From: Chryseobacterium sp. HSC-36S06
GTDB taxonomy: Bacteria; Bacteroidota; Bacteroidia; Flavobacteriales; Weeksellaceae
Assembly: GCF_024171485.1 (NCBI RefSeq)
Contig: NZ_JALJZX010000002.1
Span: 744,001-808,000 of the forward strand
Length of the DNA stretch: 64,000 nucleotides
Reading direction: 5' to 3'
The notes beneath the pieces are model-generated. The model made no database searches. It saw nothing but the letters and a program-made list of their open reading frames with translations, and was not told where the DNA came from. Below, one piece after another: positions 41,487 through 49,334 of the stretch. The first letter of the stretch is position 1, and each line of letters opens with the position of its first letter. A program made the position numbers and the translations under genes.

Positions 41487-42482
41487 TTAAATTTTCACGG
41501 TATGGGTATCATCCGGTTCTTCTAAATCAGGAAGAAGTTCGGGATTAAACTGCTGTGCATTGTGTTTCATTTCATCGGCAATCATTTTTTCGACCCTCAC
41601 TTTTTTAATTGCGATATTCAGTTCATTTCCCAGAAGAATCAAAATAATGTTCAGGTTAACCCAAACCATTACCAGAATAATAGTCCCGATAGAGCCGTAA
41701 AGGACATTATAACGGGCAAAGTCACGCACATAAATCGTAAAAACATATGCCAACACTACAAACAGAACTGTCGTTAGCGCCGCGCCGGGCATTGCCTGTT
41801 TAAACGAAGTAATCTTAAGACATCCTACCCAGTAAAAAAGCGCCAGTAAAATAAAATAGAAAACAGGAAACGAGAAAAATCCGATGATCTTCGACATATT
41901 TTTTACGAGCCAGGAAATATTTATTTCCGGAGTGAAAAGTTTCAGAACCACTTCGCTGTAATAAACTCCCAGCAGAGATGCTATAATGAGCACGATAAAC
42001 GCAATGGTGATAAAAAAAGCAACAATATATTCCTTCACCACGCCGCGCTGCAGATTCGTGTGAATATTAAAACCGTTGATCAGTGAATGCGTTCCGTTCA
42101 CCGCAAAAATCATCGCGAAAATAATGGTAAGATTGCTGATGTTCTTCATATTCGGAATAATAAATGTCTGAATGTAGGAAGAAACATCGTGCTGAATGTG
42201 CGCCGGGAAGATATTATGCATCAGCACCTCGAAAATATAAAACTGAAGTTTATCGTAATGCGGCAGATACGGCAGCAGCGAAAGCAGGAACAGGATAAAC
42301 GGAAAAAGACTAAGGAAAAAGCTCCATGAAATACTTGCGGCGCTCCGCCCAATCTGCATTTTAAAAACACCCTGACCGTATATCTCGAACATTTTCCAAA
42401 GCGAAATTCCTAATACAGGAATATGAATATCATCGAGATACTGATGGATTTTCAGAAGGAATCTAGGAGTTTTAATACCCAT
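41487..42482 (-). CDS. YihY/BrkB family inner-membrane protein
   Basis: A 331-residue membrane protein with about six helices and the family signatures 'AASISWSFFLSLFPFILFLLS' (split over residues about 44-64), 'GVYYSEVVLKLF', 'PGAALTTVLFVVLAYVFTIYV' and 'YGSIGTIILVMVWVNLNIILILLGNELN' near the end. Once annotated as ribonuclease BN, the family is now regarded as transporters or envelope proteins of unclear function. ATG 42482 is used; a longer frame runs upstream but would cover rlmH on the other strand. An acidic tail of about 40 residues follows the last helix. Confidence 0.88.
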   Translation of the reverse strand: MGIKTPRFLLKIHQYLDDIHIPVLGISLWKMFEIYGQGVFKMQIGRSAASISWSFFLSLFPFILFLLSLLPYLPHYDKLQFYIFEVLMHNIFPAHIQHDVSSYIQTFIIPNMKNISNLTIIFAMIFAVNGTHSLINGFNIHTNLQRGVVKEYIVAFFITIAFIVLIIASLLGVYYSEVVLKLFTPEINISWLVKNMSKIIGFFSFPVFYFILLALFYWVGCLKITSFKQAMPGAALTTVLFVVLAYVFTIYVRDFARYNVLYGSIGTIILVMVWVNLNIILILLGNELNIAIKKVRVEKMIADEMKHNAQQFNPELLPDLEEPDDTHTVKI

Positions 42483-42487
42483 TAATC

Positions 42488-42508
42488 TATATTTGCAGAA
42501 CAAAGATA
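42488..42508. promoter_or_regulatory. Overlapping divergent promoters of rlmH (+) and yihY (-)
   Basis: Plus strand TATATTTG at 42488-42495 serves rlmH (ATG 42513). Minus strand TATCTTTG, complement of 42501-42508, serves yihY (ATG 42482). Both are perfect TAnnTTTG boxes only five bases apart in a 30-base spacer, so two polymerases could not bind at once. Confidence 0.6.
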
Positions 42509-42512
42509 AGAA

Positions 42513-42986
42513 ATGAGAATCAATTTGCTGTGCATTGGCAAAACCGACGATAAGGAAATTGCCGGCCTTGTAAAGTACTACCAAAACCGGCTTCCAAAGC
42601 ATTGGAATTTCGAAATTACAGAAATTTCCGACGTTAAAAATGCCAAAAATCTTTCGCCCGAACTTCTGAAAAAAGAAGAAGCCAAACTTTTCCTCAGTCA
42701 CACCGAAAACTCTGATATTGTCGTTCTACTCGACGAAAACGGAAAACAGTTCACCAGTCGCGAATTTGCCCGAAAAATTGATACGTGGATGAATTCATCC
42801 GTGAAAAAAGTATCGTTTTTTATTGGCGGAGCTTACGGATTTGCCGATGAAATTTACCAACGCGCGAACGAAAAAATGTCTTTATCGAAAATGACGTTCA
42901 CGCACCAAATGATTCGCCTCTTCTTTGTAGAACAGATTTATCGTGCCGACCAGATTCTTCAGGGAAAACCCTATCATAACGACTGA
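42513..42986 (+). CDS. rlmH: 23S rRNA pseudouridine-1915 N3-methyltransferase RlmH
   Basis: SPOUT methyltransferase acting on pseudouridine 1915 of 23S rRNA in assembled 70S ribosomes. The 157-residue protein shows the family pattern: 'INLLCIGKTDDKEI' at the N-terminus, 'LLDENGKQFTSREFA' (about 74-88), 'VSFFIGGAYGFADEI' (about 102-116, the knotted AdoMet site) and 'SLSKMTFTHQMIRLFFVEQIYRA' ending 'GKPYHND'. Length equals that of E. coli RlmH. Transcription starts from one of two overlapping divergent promoters. Confidence 0.97.
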   Translation: MRINLLCIGKTDDKEIAGLVKYYQNRLPKHWNFEITEISDVKNAKNLSPELLKKEEAKLFLSHTENSDIVVLLDENGKQFTSREFARKIDTWMNSSVKKVSFFIGGAYGFADEIYQRANEKMSLSKMTFTHQMIRLFFVEQIYRADQILQGKPYHND

Positions 42987-43083
42987 TGTTTTCGTAAATG
43001 CATATCGCTCTGATTCTCTATATTTTATACATCATACTTTTTACACAATACAATTTACCTTTCCTTTTTCGTATTTTTACGGC

Positions 43084-43866
43084 ATGACTAAGGATTTAAG
43101 TTTACGCACCGTCACGGTGATGCGCTATATTTTGCCTCTGCGCGAAGGCGGCTCGCTGCCGGCTTTGGCAGAGGCAGATGACGATTTTAAATATGTTTTG
43201 AAATTCCGTGGTGGCGGCCACGGCGTCAAAATGTTGATCTCCGAACTTTTAGGCGGTAAAATTGCCGAGGTTCTGGGTTTACAGATTCCGGAACTTGTCT
43301 TTGCCAATCTTGATGTAGATTTCGGGAGAACCGAAGGCGACGAAGAAATTCAGGATTTATTAAAATTTTCAGAAGGTTTAAATCTTGCGCTGCATTTTCT
43401 TTCAGGTGCGATTGCTTATGATGGCTCAGTGAAAATCGATCCATTGCTGGCTTCCAAAATTGTTTGGCTTGATGCTTTTATAACCAATATCGACAGAACT
43501 TTTAAGAATACCAATCTGCTGATGTGGCACAAAGAACTTTGGGTGATTGATAACGGCGCCTCGTTCTACTTCCATCATTCGTGGATGAATTTTGAAAAGC
43601 ATGCGCTGAGTCCTTTTGCTTATATTAAAGGCCATGTTCTTCTGCGTCAGGCTTCGATGCTTGATGAAGCCGATGCTTTTGCAAAAACGGTTTTGAATGG
43701 CAATATCCTGCGCCAAATTGTAGAACTTATTCCGTTAGAATGGCTGGACTGGAACGATACCGATGATTCACCGGAAGAAATTAAGGAGGTTTACTTTAAT
43801 TTCCTGAAAACCCGACTCGAGAATTCCCATAACTTTGTAAACGAAGCGAAAAATGCAAGAGGTTAA
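43084..43866 (+). CDS. HipA-like kinase domain protein
   Basis: A 260-residue protein with HipA/PI3K-like kinase features. An N-terminal nucleotide-binding part has 'DDFKYVLKFRGGGHGVKMLISELL' (K/G-rich loop, residues about 32-55). The catalytic segment 'FITNIDRTFKNTNLLMW' (about 139-155) and metal-binding 'LWVIDNGASFYFHH' (about 159-172) correspond to the N-x-DR-x-x-N and D-x-G motifs of HipA. It is much shorter than HipA (about 440) and has no HipB partner; instead it overlaps a DUF3037 gene by 14 bases. ATG 43084 is chosen because the longer frame would overlap rlmH. Function as a protein kinase is inferred. Confidence 0.82.
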   Translation: MTKDLSLRTVTVMRYILPLREGGSLPALAEADDDFKYVLKFRGGGHGVKMLISELLGGKIAEVLGLQIPELVFANLDVDFGRTEGDEEIQDLLKFSEGLNLALHFLSGAIAYDGSVKIDPLLASKIVWLDAFITNIDRTFKNTNLLMWHKELWVIDNGASFYFHHSWMNFEKHALSPFAYIKGHVLLRQASMLDEADAFAKTVLNGNILRQIVELIPLEWLDWNDTDDSPEEIKEVYFNFLKTRLENSHNFVNEAKNARG

Positions 43867-44236
43867 AATTTACGAATACGCGGTAATCAGGCTGGTTCCC
43901 AAAGTTGAAAGAGAAGAATTTTTCAATATCGGCCTCGTGATGTTTTCTAAAAAAGAAAAATACATTCGGGTGGAATTTCATCTTTGTGAGAAAAAATTTG
44001 AAATGATGCATTGCGAGATTGATTTTGAAGACATCCTTCAGAATCTTGAAAATTTCAAACATGTTGCAAGAGGTGAAAAAGAAGGCGGAGAAATTGCAGC
44101 TTTTGATATTCCTGAACGTTTCCGCTGGTTGACGGCGGTACGCAGTTCGGTGATCCAGACTTCGCGTCCGCATCCTGGAAAAGCTAAAGACCTTGATGCA
44201 ACGTTTGAAAGGTTGTTTGAGGAACTAGTAAAATAG
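43853..44236 (+). CDS. DUF3037 family protein, partner of the HipA-like kinase
   Basis: A 127-residue protein beginning 'MQEVKIYEYAVIRLVPKVEREEFFNIGLVMFSK', which is the DUF3037 signature (strand, then 'R-x-x-P-x-x-E-R-x-x-F-x-N-x-G'). The end 'SSVIQTSRPHPG' (about 99-110) is also typical. The family is repeatedly found next to short HipA-like kinases, and here the genes overlap by 14 bases, so a joint function is likely. Whether it is a substrate, an antitoxin-like regulator or an adaptor is unknown. A 21-bp tandem repeat array follows directly. Confidence 0.85.
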   Translation: MQEVKIYEYAVIRLVPKVEREEFFNIGLVMFSKKEKYIRVEFHLCEKKFEMMHCEIDFEDILQNLENFKHVARGEKEGGEIAAFDIPERFRWLTAVRSSVIQTSRPHPGKAKDLDATFERLFEELVK

Positions 44237-44256
44237 TACGCGAGAATATTGTTTTC

Positions 44257-44455
44257 GGGGGCAAGAATTGAACTTACGGAGGCAAGAATGTTATTTACGG
44301 TGGCAAGAATGTTAGCTACGGTGACGAGAATTGAACTTACGGTGGCAAGAATGTTACTTACGGGAGCAAGAATGTTACTTACGGGAGCAAGAATGTAACC
44401 TACGGAGGCAAGAATTGAACTTACGGTGGCAAGAATGTGAGTTACGGAAGTAAGA
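44257..44455 (+). repeat. 21-bp tandem repeat array (about 9.5 copies)
   Basis: Consecutive 21-base units of the form CGGtGGCAAGAATgttacttA run without spacers from 44257 to about 44455. Two unit classes alternate, one with GAATGTTAC and one with GAATTGAAC. In one plus-strand frame the unit encodes Y-G-G-K-N-V-T, but the second class turns the V codon into TGA, so no open frame spans the array. The remaining frames are also interrupted on both strands. It lies between DUF3037 and a bidirectional terminator. Confidence 0.93.
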
Positions 44456-44460
44456 AATTA

Positions 44461-44486
44461 GAAAACGCGCCAAAAGGCGCGTTTTC
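44461..44486. terminator. Bidirectional terminator between the repeat array and the helicase gene
   Basis: An 11-bp perfect stem GAAAACGCGCC/GGCGCGTTTTC with an AAAA loop; serves both convergent units. Confidence 0.9.
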
Positions 44487-44503
44487 TTTATGAAAAATTG
44501 TTT

Positions 44504-46831
44504 TTAAATCTTCGTGAGCTTGGCAAATTTCAGGATCAGATTTTTCTCGCCTTCATGCTGAAATTTCACTTTTGCCTTGATGTTTTGCGGATCTGTTCCG
44601 TCTAAAAATAGAACTTCACCAACACCAAACCGGTCGTGTCTTACCTTATCGCCCACTTCAATGTTTTCGGAGGAAAGACCGCTTGGATTGGTAATTTTTG
44701 CAGTCGCTACAGGTTTTAGATTTTGCGGAACCGGCAAAGGTTCGTTTCGCTGAATGCTTTTCTTCTCTTCCTTTTTCTTAAAATACCGGGGTTCGCTGGG
44801 ACCGTCATCAAAAATATTTGATTTCAGACCGGAATGATTGACAAAACGGCTTTCGATCGCCGGATTGATAAATTCGAGATGAGCAGAATCCATCTCACTT
44901 AAAAATCGTGAAGGTTCAGCATCAGTAATTTTCCCCCACTGGAATCTGGAAACTGCGTAAGAGAAAAAAGCCTGTTTTTCTGCTCTCGTCAGGGCTACAT
45001 AAAACAGCCTGCGTTCTTCTTCCAGTTCTTCACGGGTGGAAGAACTCATGAAACTCGGGAAAAGATTTTCTTCCAGACCAACCAAATGCACAATCGGGAA
45101 TTCCAGACCTTTGGAAAGGTGAATCGTCATAAGGGAAACCTGGTCGCCATCTTCTTTCTTGTCATTCTGCGTATCTGCAGAAAGCGCAATATTCTCCAGA
45201 AAGTTTGAAAGTGACGGGTCACCATCTTCAATCTGCTGCTGTTCTTCGATGAATCCCTGCATGGAGTTCATTAATTCCTGCACGTTTTCAACCCTTGAAA
45301 TACCTTCGGGAGTCTGGTCATCTTTCAGAAACTTAATCAGACCGGTGCGTTTGGCAACTTCCATGGCAACAGTGTAAGCGTTTTCTGTTTTCAGCATCAC
45401 CTGAAAGGCTTTAATCATTCCCCAGAAATCTGAAAGCTTGGTCAAAACCCCGTTATTCAAACCCAATTGCGGAGCGTACATTCCCAGGTTATCCAAAACA
45501 TTGTTAATCGCTACATTCTGTGAATCTGCAAAAACAATCAGTTTATTTTGGGTAGTCTCACCAATTCCACGTGCGGGAAAGTTGATGATTCTTGAGAGCG
45601 CTTCACCATCGTTTTCGTTGATCAGTAAACGGAGGTAAGCCACCAAATCTTTTACTTCTTTCCTTTGATAGAAAGAAAGTCCGCCAAATACGCGGTAAGG
45701 AATATTTTTTCGGCGCAAAGCATCTTCAAATGCTCTTGTTTGTGAATTGGTACGGTAAAGAATTGCAAAATCGGTAAACTTTCTCTGCTGGGAATTATGA
45801 AGTTCCCAGATATTTGAGGCTACGAAATTTGCTTCATCAGCATCGGAAAGCGAGCGGTAAACTTTAATTTTTTCTCCTTCTTCATTGTCACTGAAAACGT
45901 TTTTCTTAAACTGCTGTACGTTTTTGGAGATCACCACATTCGCCGCGTTCACGATATTTTGTGTTGAACGGTAATTCTGTTCGAGGGAAACTGTAACCGC
46001 ATCGGGATAATCTTTCTTAAAGTTAAGGATGTTGTAAATATTCGCGCCACGGAACGAATAAATGGACTGTGCATCGTCGCCCACCACACAGATATTTTCG
46101 AATTTGGAAGCAAGTGCTTTCACGATTAAATACTGCGAATGGTTGGTATCCTGATACTCATCAACCAAAATGTAGCGGAACCTGTCCTGATATTTCGCCA
46201 GAACCTCTGGGAATCTCGTCAGGAGTTCGTTGGTTCTCAAAAGCAAGTCATCAAAATCCATCGAACCATTTCGGTAGCAAACATCTACATATTTCTGATA
46301 AATAAGACCCATGTGCTTCATATTCGCCCTTTCATCATTTTCAATGAGTTCGGGATTGTTGAAATATGCCTTTACGGTGATGAGATTGTTTTTATAGTTT
46401 GAAATCCTTGCCTGAACTTTCTTGGGTTTATAAAGGTCTGCGTCAATATTGAGTTCTTTCAGGACTTTTTTAATTACATTAAGGGAATCCTGAGAATCGT
46501 AAATCGTAAAATTGGAAGGAAAACCCAGATAATGAGCTTCACTTCTTAAAATCCGCGCAAATACGGAGTGAAAAGTTCCCATCCAGAGTGATCTGGCTTC
46601 GCTCTGCCCTACCACTTTCGCGATCCTTTCCTTCATTTCTTTAGCAGCCTTATTGGTAAAGGTTAGCGCCAGAATATTGAACGGATCTACAAGATTGGTA
46701 ATAAGATGGGCAATACGCATGGTAAGTACACGGGTTTTCCCGGAACCTGCGCCTGCAAGTACCATCAGTGGTCCTTCCAACGTGGTTACGGCTTCGTACT
46801 GGGCTTCATTTAATCCTTTCAAATAATCCAT
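44504..46831 (-). CDS. pcrA: UvrD/PcrA-type SF1A DNA helicase
   Basis: 3'-5' DNA helicase for repair and replication restart. The 775-residue protein has all SF1A motifs: Q motif 'LNEAQYEAV', Walker A 'VLAGAGSGKTRVLTMRI' (about 27-43), 'LALTFTNKAAKEMKERI', 'DDLLLRTNELL', Walker B 'YILVDEYQDTNHSQY', 'VVGDDAQSIYSFRGA', 'LEQNYRSTQNIVNAAN', 'LMTIHLSKGLEFPIVHLVGLEE' and 'LFYVALTRAEKQ'. The C-terminal 'GDKVRHDRFGVGEVLFLDG' is the Tudor-like RNA-polymerase-binding module of PcrA/UvrD. The gene is expressed alone from a well-matched promoter at 46854-46884. Confidence 0.95.
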   Translation of the reverse strand: MDYLKGLNEAQYEAVTTLEGPLMVLAGAGSGKTRVLTMRIAHLITNLVDPFNILALTFTNKAAKEMKERIAKVVGQSEARSLWMGTFHSVFARILRSEAHYLGFPSNFTIYDSQDSLNVIKKVLKELNIDADLYKPKKVQARISNYKNNLITVKAYFNNPELIENDERANMKHMGLIYQKYVDVCYRNGSMDFDDLLLRTNELLTRFPEVLAKYQDRFRYILVDEYQDTNHSQYLIVKALASKFENICVVGDDAQSIYSFRGANIYNILNFKKDYPDAVTVSLEQNYRSTQNIVNAANVVISKNVQQFKKNVFSDNEEGEKIKVYRSLSDADEANFVASNIWELHNSQQRKFTDFAILYRTNSQTRAFEDALRRKNIPYRVFGGLSFYQRKEVKDLVAYLRLLINENDGEALSRIINFPARGIGETTQNKLIVFADSQNVAINNVLDNLGMYAPQLGLNNGVLTKLSDFWGMIKAFQVMLKTENAYTVAMEVAKRTGLIKFLKDDQTPEGISRVENVQELMNSMQGFIEEQQQIEDGDPSLSNFLENIALSADTQNDKKEDGDQVSLMTIHLSKGLEFPIVHLVGLEENLFPSFMSSSTREELEEERRLFYVALTRAEKQAFFSYAVSRFQWGKITDAEPSRFLSEMDSAHLEFINPAIESRFVNHSGLKSNIFDDGPSEPRYFKKKEEKKSIQRNEPLPVPQNLKPVATAKITNPSGLSSENIEVGDKVRHDRFGVGEVLFLDGTDPQNIKAKVKFQHEGEKNLILKFAKLTKI

Positions 46832-46853
46832 CTGGGCAAAAAGTTTTGGGGAA

Positions 46854-46884
46854 CAAATTTAAAGAAATATATACGGAAGTCAAA
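46854..46884 (-). promoter_or_regulatory. Promoter of the UvrD/PcrA gene
   Basis: Minus strand: TTTG (46884-46881), 19-base spacer, TAAATTTG (46861-46854). Both elements and the spacing match the Bacteroidetes consensus; the ATG is 22 bases downstream. Confidence 0.75.
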
Positions 46885-46930
46885 AGCTGTTTCGATTTCA
46901 GTGTAAGTTAACTTCAATTCGGTAATTAAA

Positions 46931-46959
46931 CAAAAATAAAGCCCCGATAACGGAGCTTT
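46931..46959 (-). terminator. Terminator of the cold-shock operon
   Basis: Minus strand stem AAAGCTCCG/CGGGGCTTT (one G-T pair) with a 4-base loop and ATTTTT tail. Confidence 0.85.
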
Positions 46960-46985
46960 AAATCAATTTTTATAAAGATGGGAGC

Positions 46986-47177
46986 TTAAGCTAACTTTAC
47001 ATTAACTGCGTTAAGTCCTTTGTTTCCTTGCTGAACTTCGTAGCTTACCAAATCGTTTTCACGGATTTTAGTTGTTAATCCTGAAACGTGTACGAAAATG
47101 TCTTCGCTTCCGTTTGATGGAGTGATAAATCCGAAACCTTTAGTTTCGTTGAAAAATTTTACTGTGCCTTCTTGCAT
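46986..47177 (-). CDS. Cold shock protein, CspA family
   Basis: A 63-residue single-stranded nucleic-acid chaperone consisting of one OB-fold cold-shock domain. RNP1 is 'KGFGFI' (residues about 13-18) and RNP2 'DIFVHVS' (about 26-32); the start 'MQEGTVKFFNETKGFGFI' is nearly canonical. The Flavobacterial form is slightly shorter than E. coli CspA (70). It is the second gene after the larger cold-shock-domain protein, with a 28-base spacer, and ends in its own terminator. Confidence 0.96.
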   Translation of the reverse strand: MQEGTVKFFNETKGFGFITPSNGSEDIFVHVSGLTTKIRENDLVSYEVQQGNKGLNAVNVKLA

Positions 47178-47205
47178 TGTATTGATGTTAATTATGTTTG
47201 TGTTA

Positions 47206-47640
47206 TTATTTTACGAGCTGAATGTTTACAGCTGAAAAACCTTTTGGTGATCTCTCTTTTTCGAAAGAGACCTTGTTGCCTTTTTTTACGGCGTGTGCAC
47301 AGTTGTTCTCGTGGAAGAAAACATTCTCCTGAGTTCCGTTTTCTGCAATAAATCCGTACCCTTTATCGCTTAGGAAAGTTACAATTCCTGTTTTGAGAGT
47401 TTCTTCAGCCTCAATTGGCGCTGCCCCAAGCTGAATGTCGTTCAGGTCGATGCCTTCGCGGTTTTGTTCTCCGGGAGGTGTTTCTGTTAACTGCCCGTTT
47501 GCATCAACATACAGGAACATTTCATCTAATGCCTTCCCTTTGTTGTTGTTGCTTTTGCGCTCTTCACGCTTTAGCGTTTTCTCTTTTTGTTTCTGTAATT
47601 TTTTCTTGAAATTTTCTTTTTTTGAGAAAGAATCTGCCAT
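47206..47640 (-). CDS. Cold-shock-domain protein with charged N-terminal extension
   Basis: A 144-residue protein. The first about 35 residues are very Lys/Glu-rich ('KKENFKKKLQKQKEKTLKRE'), predicted as a charged helix, then an acidic linker (about 40-80) leads to a C-terminal cold-shock OB domain. That domain (about 83-144) carries RNP1-like 'DKGYGFIAEN' and RNP2-like 'NVFFHENNC'. Such proteins are widespread in Bacteroidetes and probably bind RNA. It is expressed from a distant promoter box at 47868-47875, leaving a leader of roughly 220 bases, and is followed by the small CspA-like gene. Confidence 0.9.
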   Translation of the reverse strand: MADSFSKKENFKKKLQKQKEKTLKREERKSNNNKGKALDEMFLYVDANGQLTETPPGEQNREGIDLNDIQLGAAPIEAEETLKTGIVTFLSDKGYGFIAENGTQENVFFHENNCAHAVKKGNKVSFEKERSPKGFSAVNIQLVK

Positions 47641-48017
47641 ATATTATAATCGTATTTAAGTTTCTGATAACCAATTCGGCTCACTTTAGCCTCTAAATTT
47701 AACCTGAAATAAAATCTTAACCTGCGCCGGAACGACATAAGAAATCAAAAAAAATCAGGTGATAAAGTATAAAAGCAGCTGCGAAATAGCGAAAACTGAT
47801 AAGAAAAAAAGTAGATTCTAAACGGTAGTAGATAAAGCAAGGCAGTTGCCTCTTATAAATTATACTGCAAAGATACAACAATTAATCTTAACATGTACAC
47901 AAGATAAATTAAAGTACTTAGAACAGAAAAAAACCTATAAACGAGAGAAATTAAAATCATTATAACTGTAACTTTTATCCTATATTAGCTACATATACCA
48001 TAAATTTTAAAGATAAT
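47641..48017. promoter_or_regulatory. 377-base intergenic region: leader of the cold-shock operon and divergent promoter space
   Basis: No gene is seen. On the minus strand a perfect -7 box TATCTTTG (complement of 47868-47875) lies about 230 bases before the cold-shock-domain gene, so a long 5' leader is predicted. The leader contains a small hairpin (AGGCA/TGCCT, about 47849-47860) and several pyrimidine-rich tracts. The right end (47876-48017) must hold the promoter of the M16 peptidase genes, for which no consensus box is convincing. Confidence 0.6.
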
Positions 48018-49331
48018 ATGAAAAAACGACTCCTTTCTGCTGCTGCTGTATCGTTCCTGGGAATGATCATTAATGCACAGCAAATCAAATTCGAGGAATA
48101 TGATCTTCCTAACGGGCTGCACGTAATCCTTCATCAGGACAACACCGCTCCTGTAGTTACCACAGGTGTAATGTATCACGTTGGTGCTAAAGATGAAGCG
48201 GTTGGCAGAACCGGCATGGCTCACTTTTTCGAGCATTTGCTTTTTGAAGGAACCAAAAACATCAAGCGCGGCGACTGGTTCAAAATCGTTTCCTCAAACG
48301 GTGGAACCAACAATGCCAACACCACCAACGACAGAACTTATTACTATGAAACTTTCCCGTCGAATAACGAACAGCTTGGTTTATGGATGGAAAGCGAAAG
48401 ATTGAAAAGCGGCACCGTTAACCAAATCGGTGTGGATACGCAGAGAGAAGTAGTAAAGGAGGAAAAACGACTGAGAATGGATAACCAGCCTTACGGAAAT
48501 CTTTTCACTGCTGTACAGAACAATTTGTTCACCAAACATCCTTATCATTGGTCAACCATCGGTTCAATGGAGGATCTGAATGCCGCTACCCTATCAGAAT
48601 TTCAGGACTTTTATAAAAAATTCTATGTTCCGAACAATGCAACTTTAGTCGTTGCCGGCGACATCAAACCCGAGCAGACCAAAAAATGGATTCTGGAATA
48701 CTACGGTGACATCCCAAAAGGAACTGTTTATCCTAAAAACTTCCCGAAAGACGAACCTATTACACAGGAAAAAGAAGTGACGGTTACGGATAAAAACATT
48801 CAGCTTCCGGCCTATGTTTTTGCGTACAGAACACCTTCAAACAAAGAAAAAGATGCTTATACCCTTGATATGTTGTCTTCTTATTTGAGCAACGGAAAAT
48901 CATCGGTACTTTACAAAAAACTTGTAGATCAGGAGAAAAAAGCGCTTCAGGTTCAGGCTTTCAACCAAGGTTTGGAAGATGCGGGAATCTTCGCTTTCTT
49001 CGCGATTCCAATGGGTGCTACGCCTAAAAACACACTTCAGAATGATATTGATGCAGAAATTAAAAAGTTACAGACTACTTTGATTTCTGAAGAAGATTAC
49101 CAGAAACTTCAGAACCAGTACGAGAATCAGTTTGTAAATTCCAATTCCTCTATTCAGGGGATCGCAAGTTCTTTGGCGACTAATTATGTATTGATGGGCG
49201 ATACCAACCTCATCAATAAAGAGCTCGACATTTACCGTTCTGTTTCAAGACAGGATATTATGAATGCGGCTAAAAAATACCTTAACCCGAACCAAAGAAT
49301 CATTATTAATTACTTACCTGAAAAAAAATAA
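48018..49331 (+). CDS. M16 family zinc metallopeptidase (active subunit)
   Basis: A 437-residue inverzincin with a signal peptide (MKKRLLSAAAVSFLGMIINAQ). The zinc site is 'MAHFFEHLLFEGT' (HxxEH, His about 69 and 73), with the third ligand Glu expected in 'VVKEEKRLRMDNQPYG' (about 135-150). 'HPYHWSTIGSMEDLNAATLSEFQDFYKKFYVPNNATLVVAGD'-type sequence follows across residues 170-215. Processing peptidase families of this type work in pairs. The next gene, 3 bases downstream, encodes the catalytically dead partner, so the two probably form one periplasmic protease. Confidence 0.93.
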   Translation: MKKRLLSAAAVSFLGMIINAQQIKFEEYDLPNGLHVILHQDNTAPVVTTGVMYHVGAKDEAVGRTGMAHFFEHLLFEGTKNIKRGDWFKIVSSNGGTNNANTTNDRTYYYETFPSNNEQLGLWMESERLKSGTVNQIGVDTQREVVKEEKRLRMDNQPYGNLFTAVQNNLFTKHPYHWSTIGSMEDLNAATLSEFQDFYKKFYVPNNATLVVAGDIKPEQTKKWILEYYGDIPKGTVYPKNFPKDEPITQEKEVTVTDKNIQLPAYVFAYRTPSNKEKDAYTLDMLSSYLSNGKSSVLYKKLVDQEKKALQVQAFNQGLEDAGIFAFFAIPMGATPKNTLQNDIDAEIKKLQTTLISEEDYQKLQNQYENQFVNSNSSIQGIASSLATNYVLMGDTNLINKELDIYRSVSRQDIMNAAKKYLNPNQRIIINYLPEKK

Positions 49332-49334
49332 TCC

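Noticed and set aside
41487-42701. Extended YihY protein starting at 42701
   Set aside because: The extra 73 residues would be antisense to rlmH, a conserved gene; the ATG at 42482 has its own -7 box.
44257-44460. Possible CRISPR array
   Set aside because: Units are contiguous at exactly 21 bases without unique spacers, and no cas genes are nearby; it is a tandem repeat.
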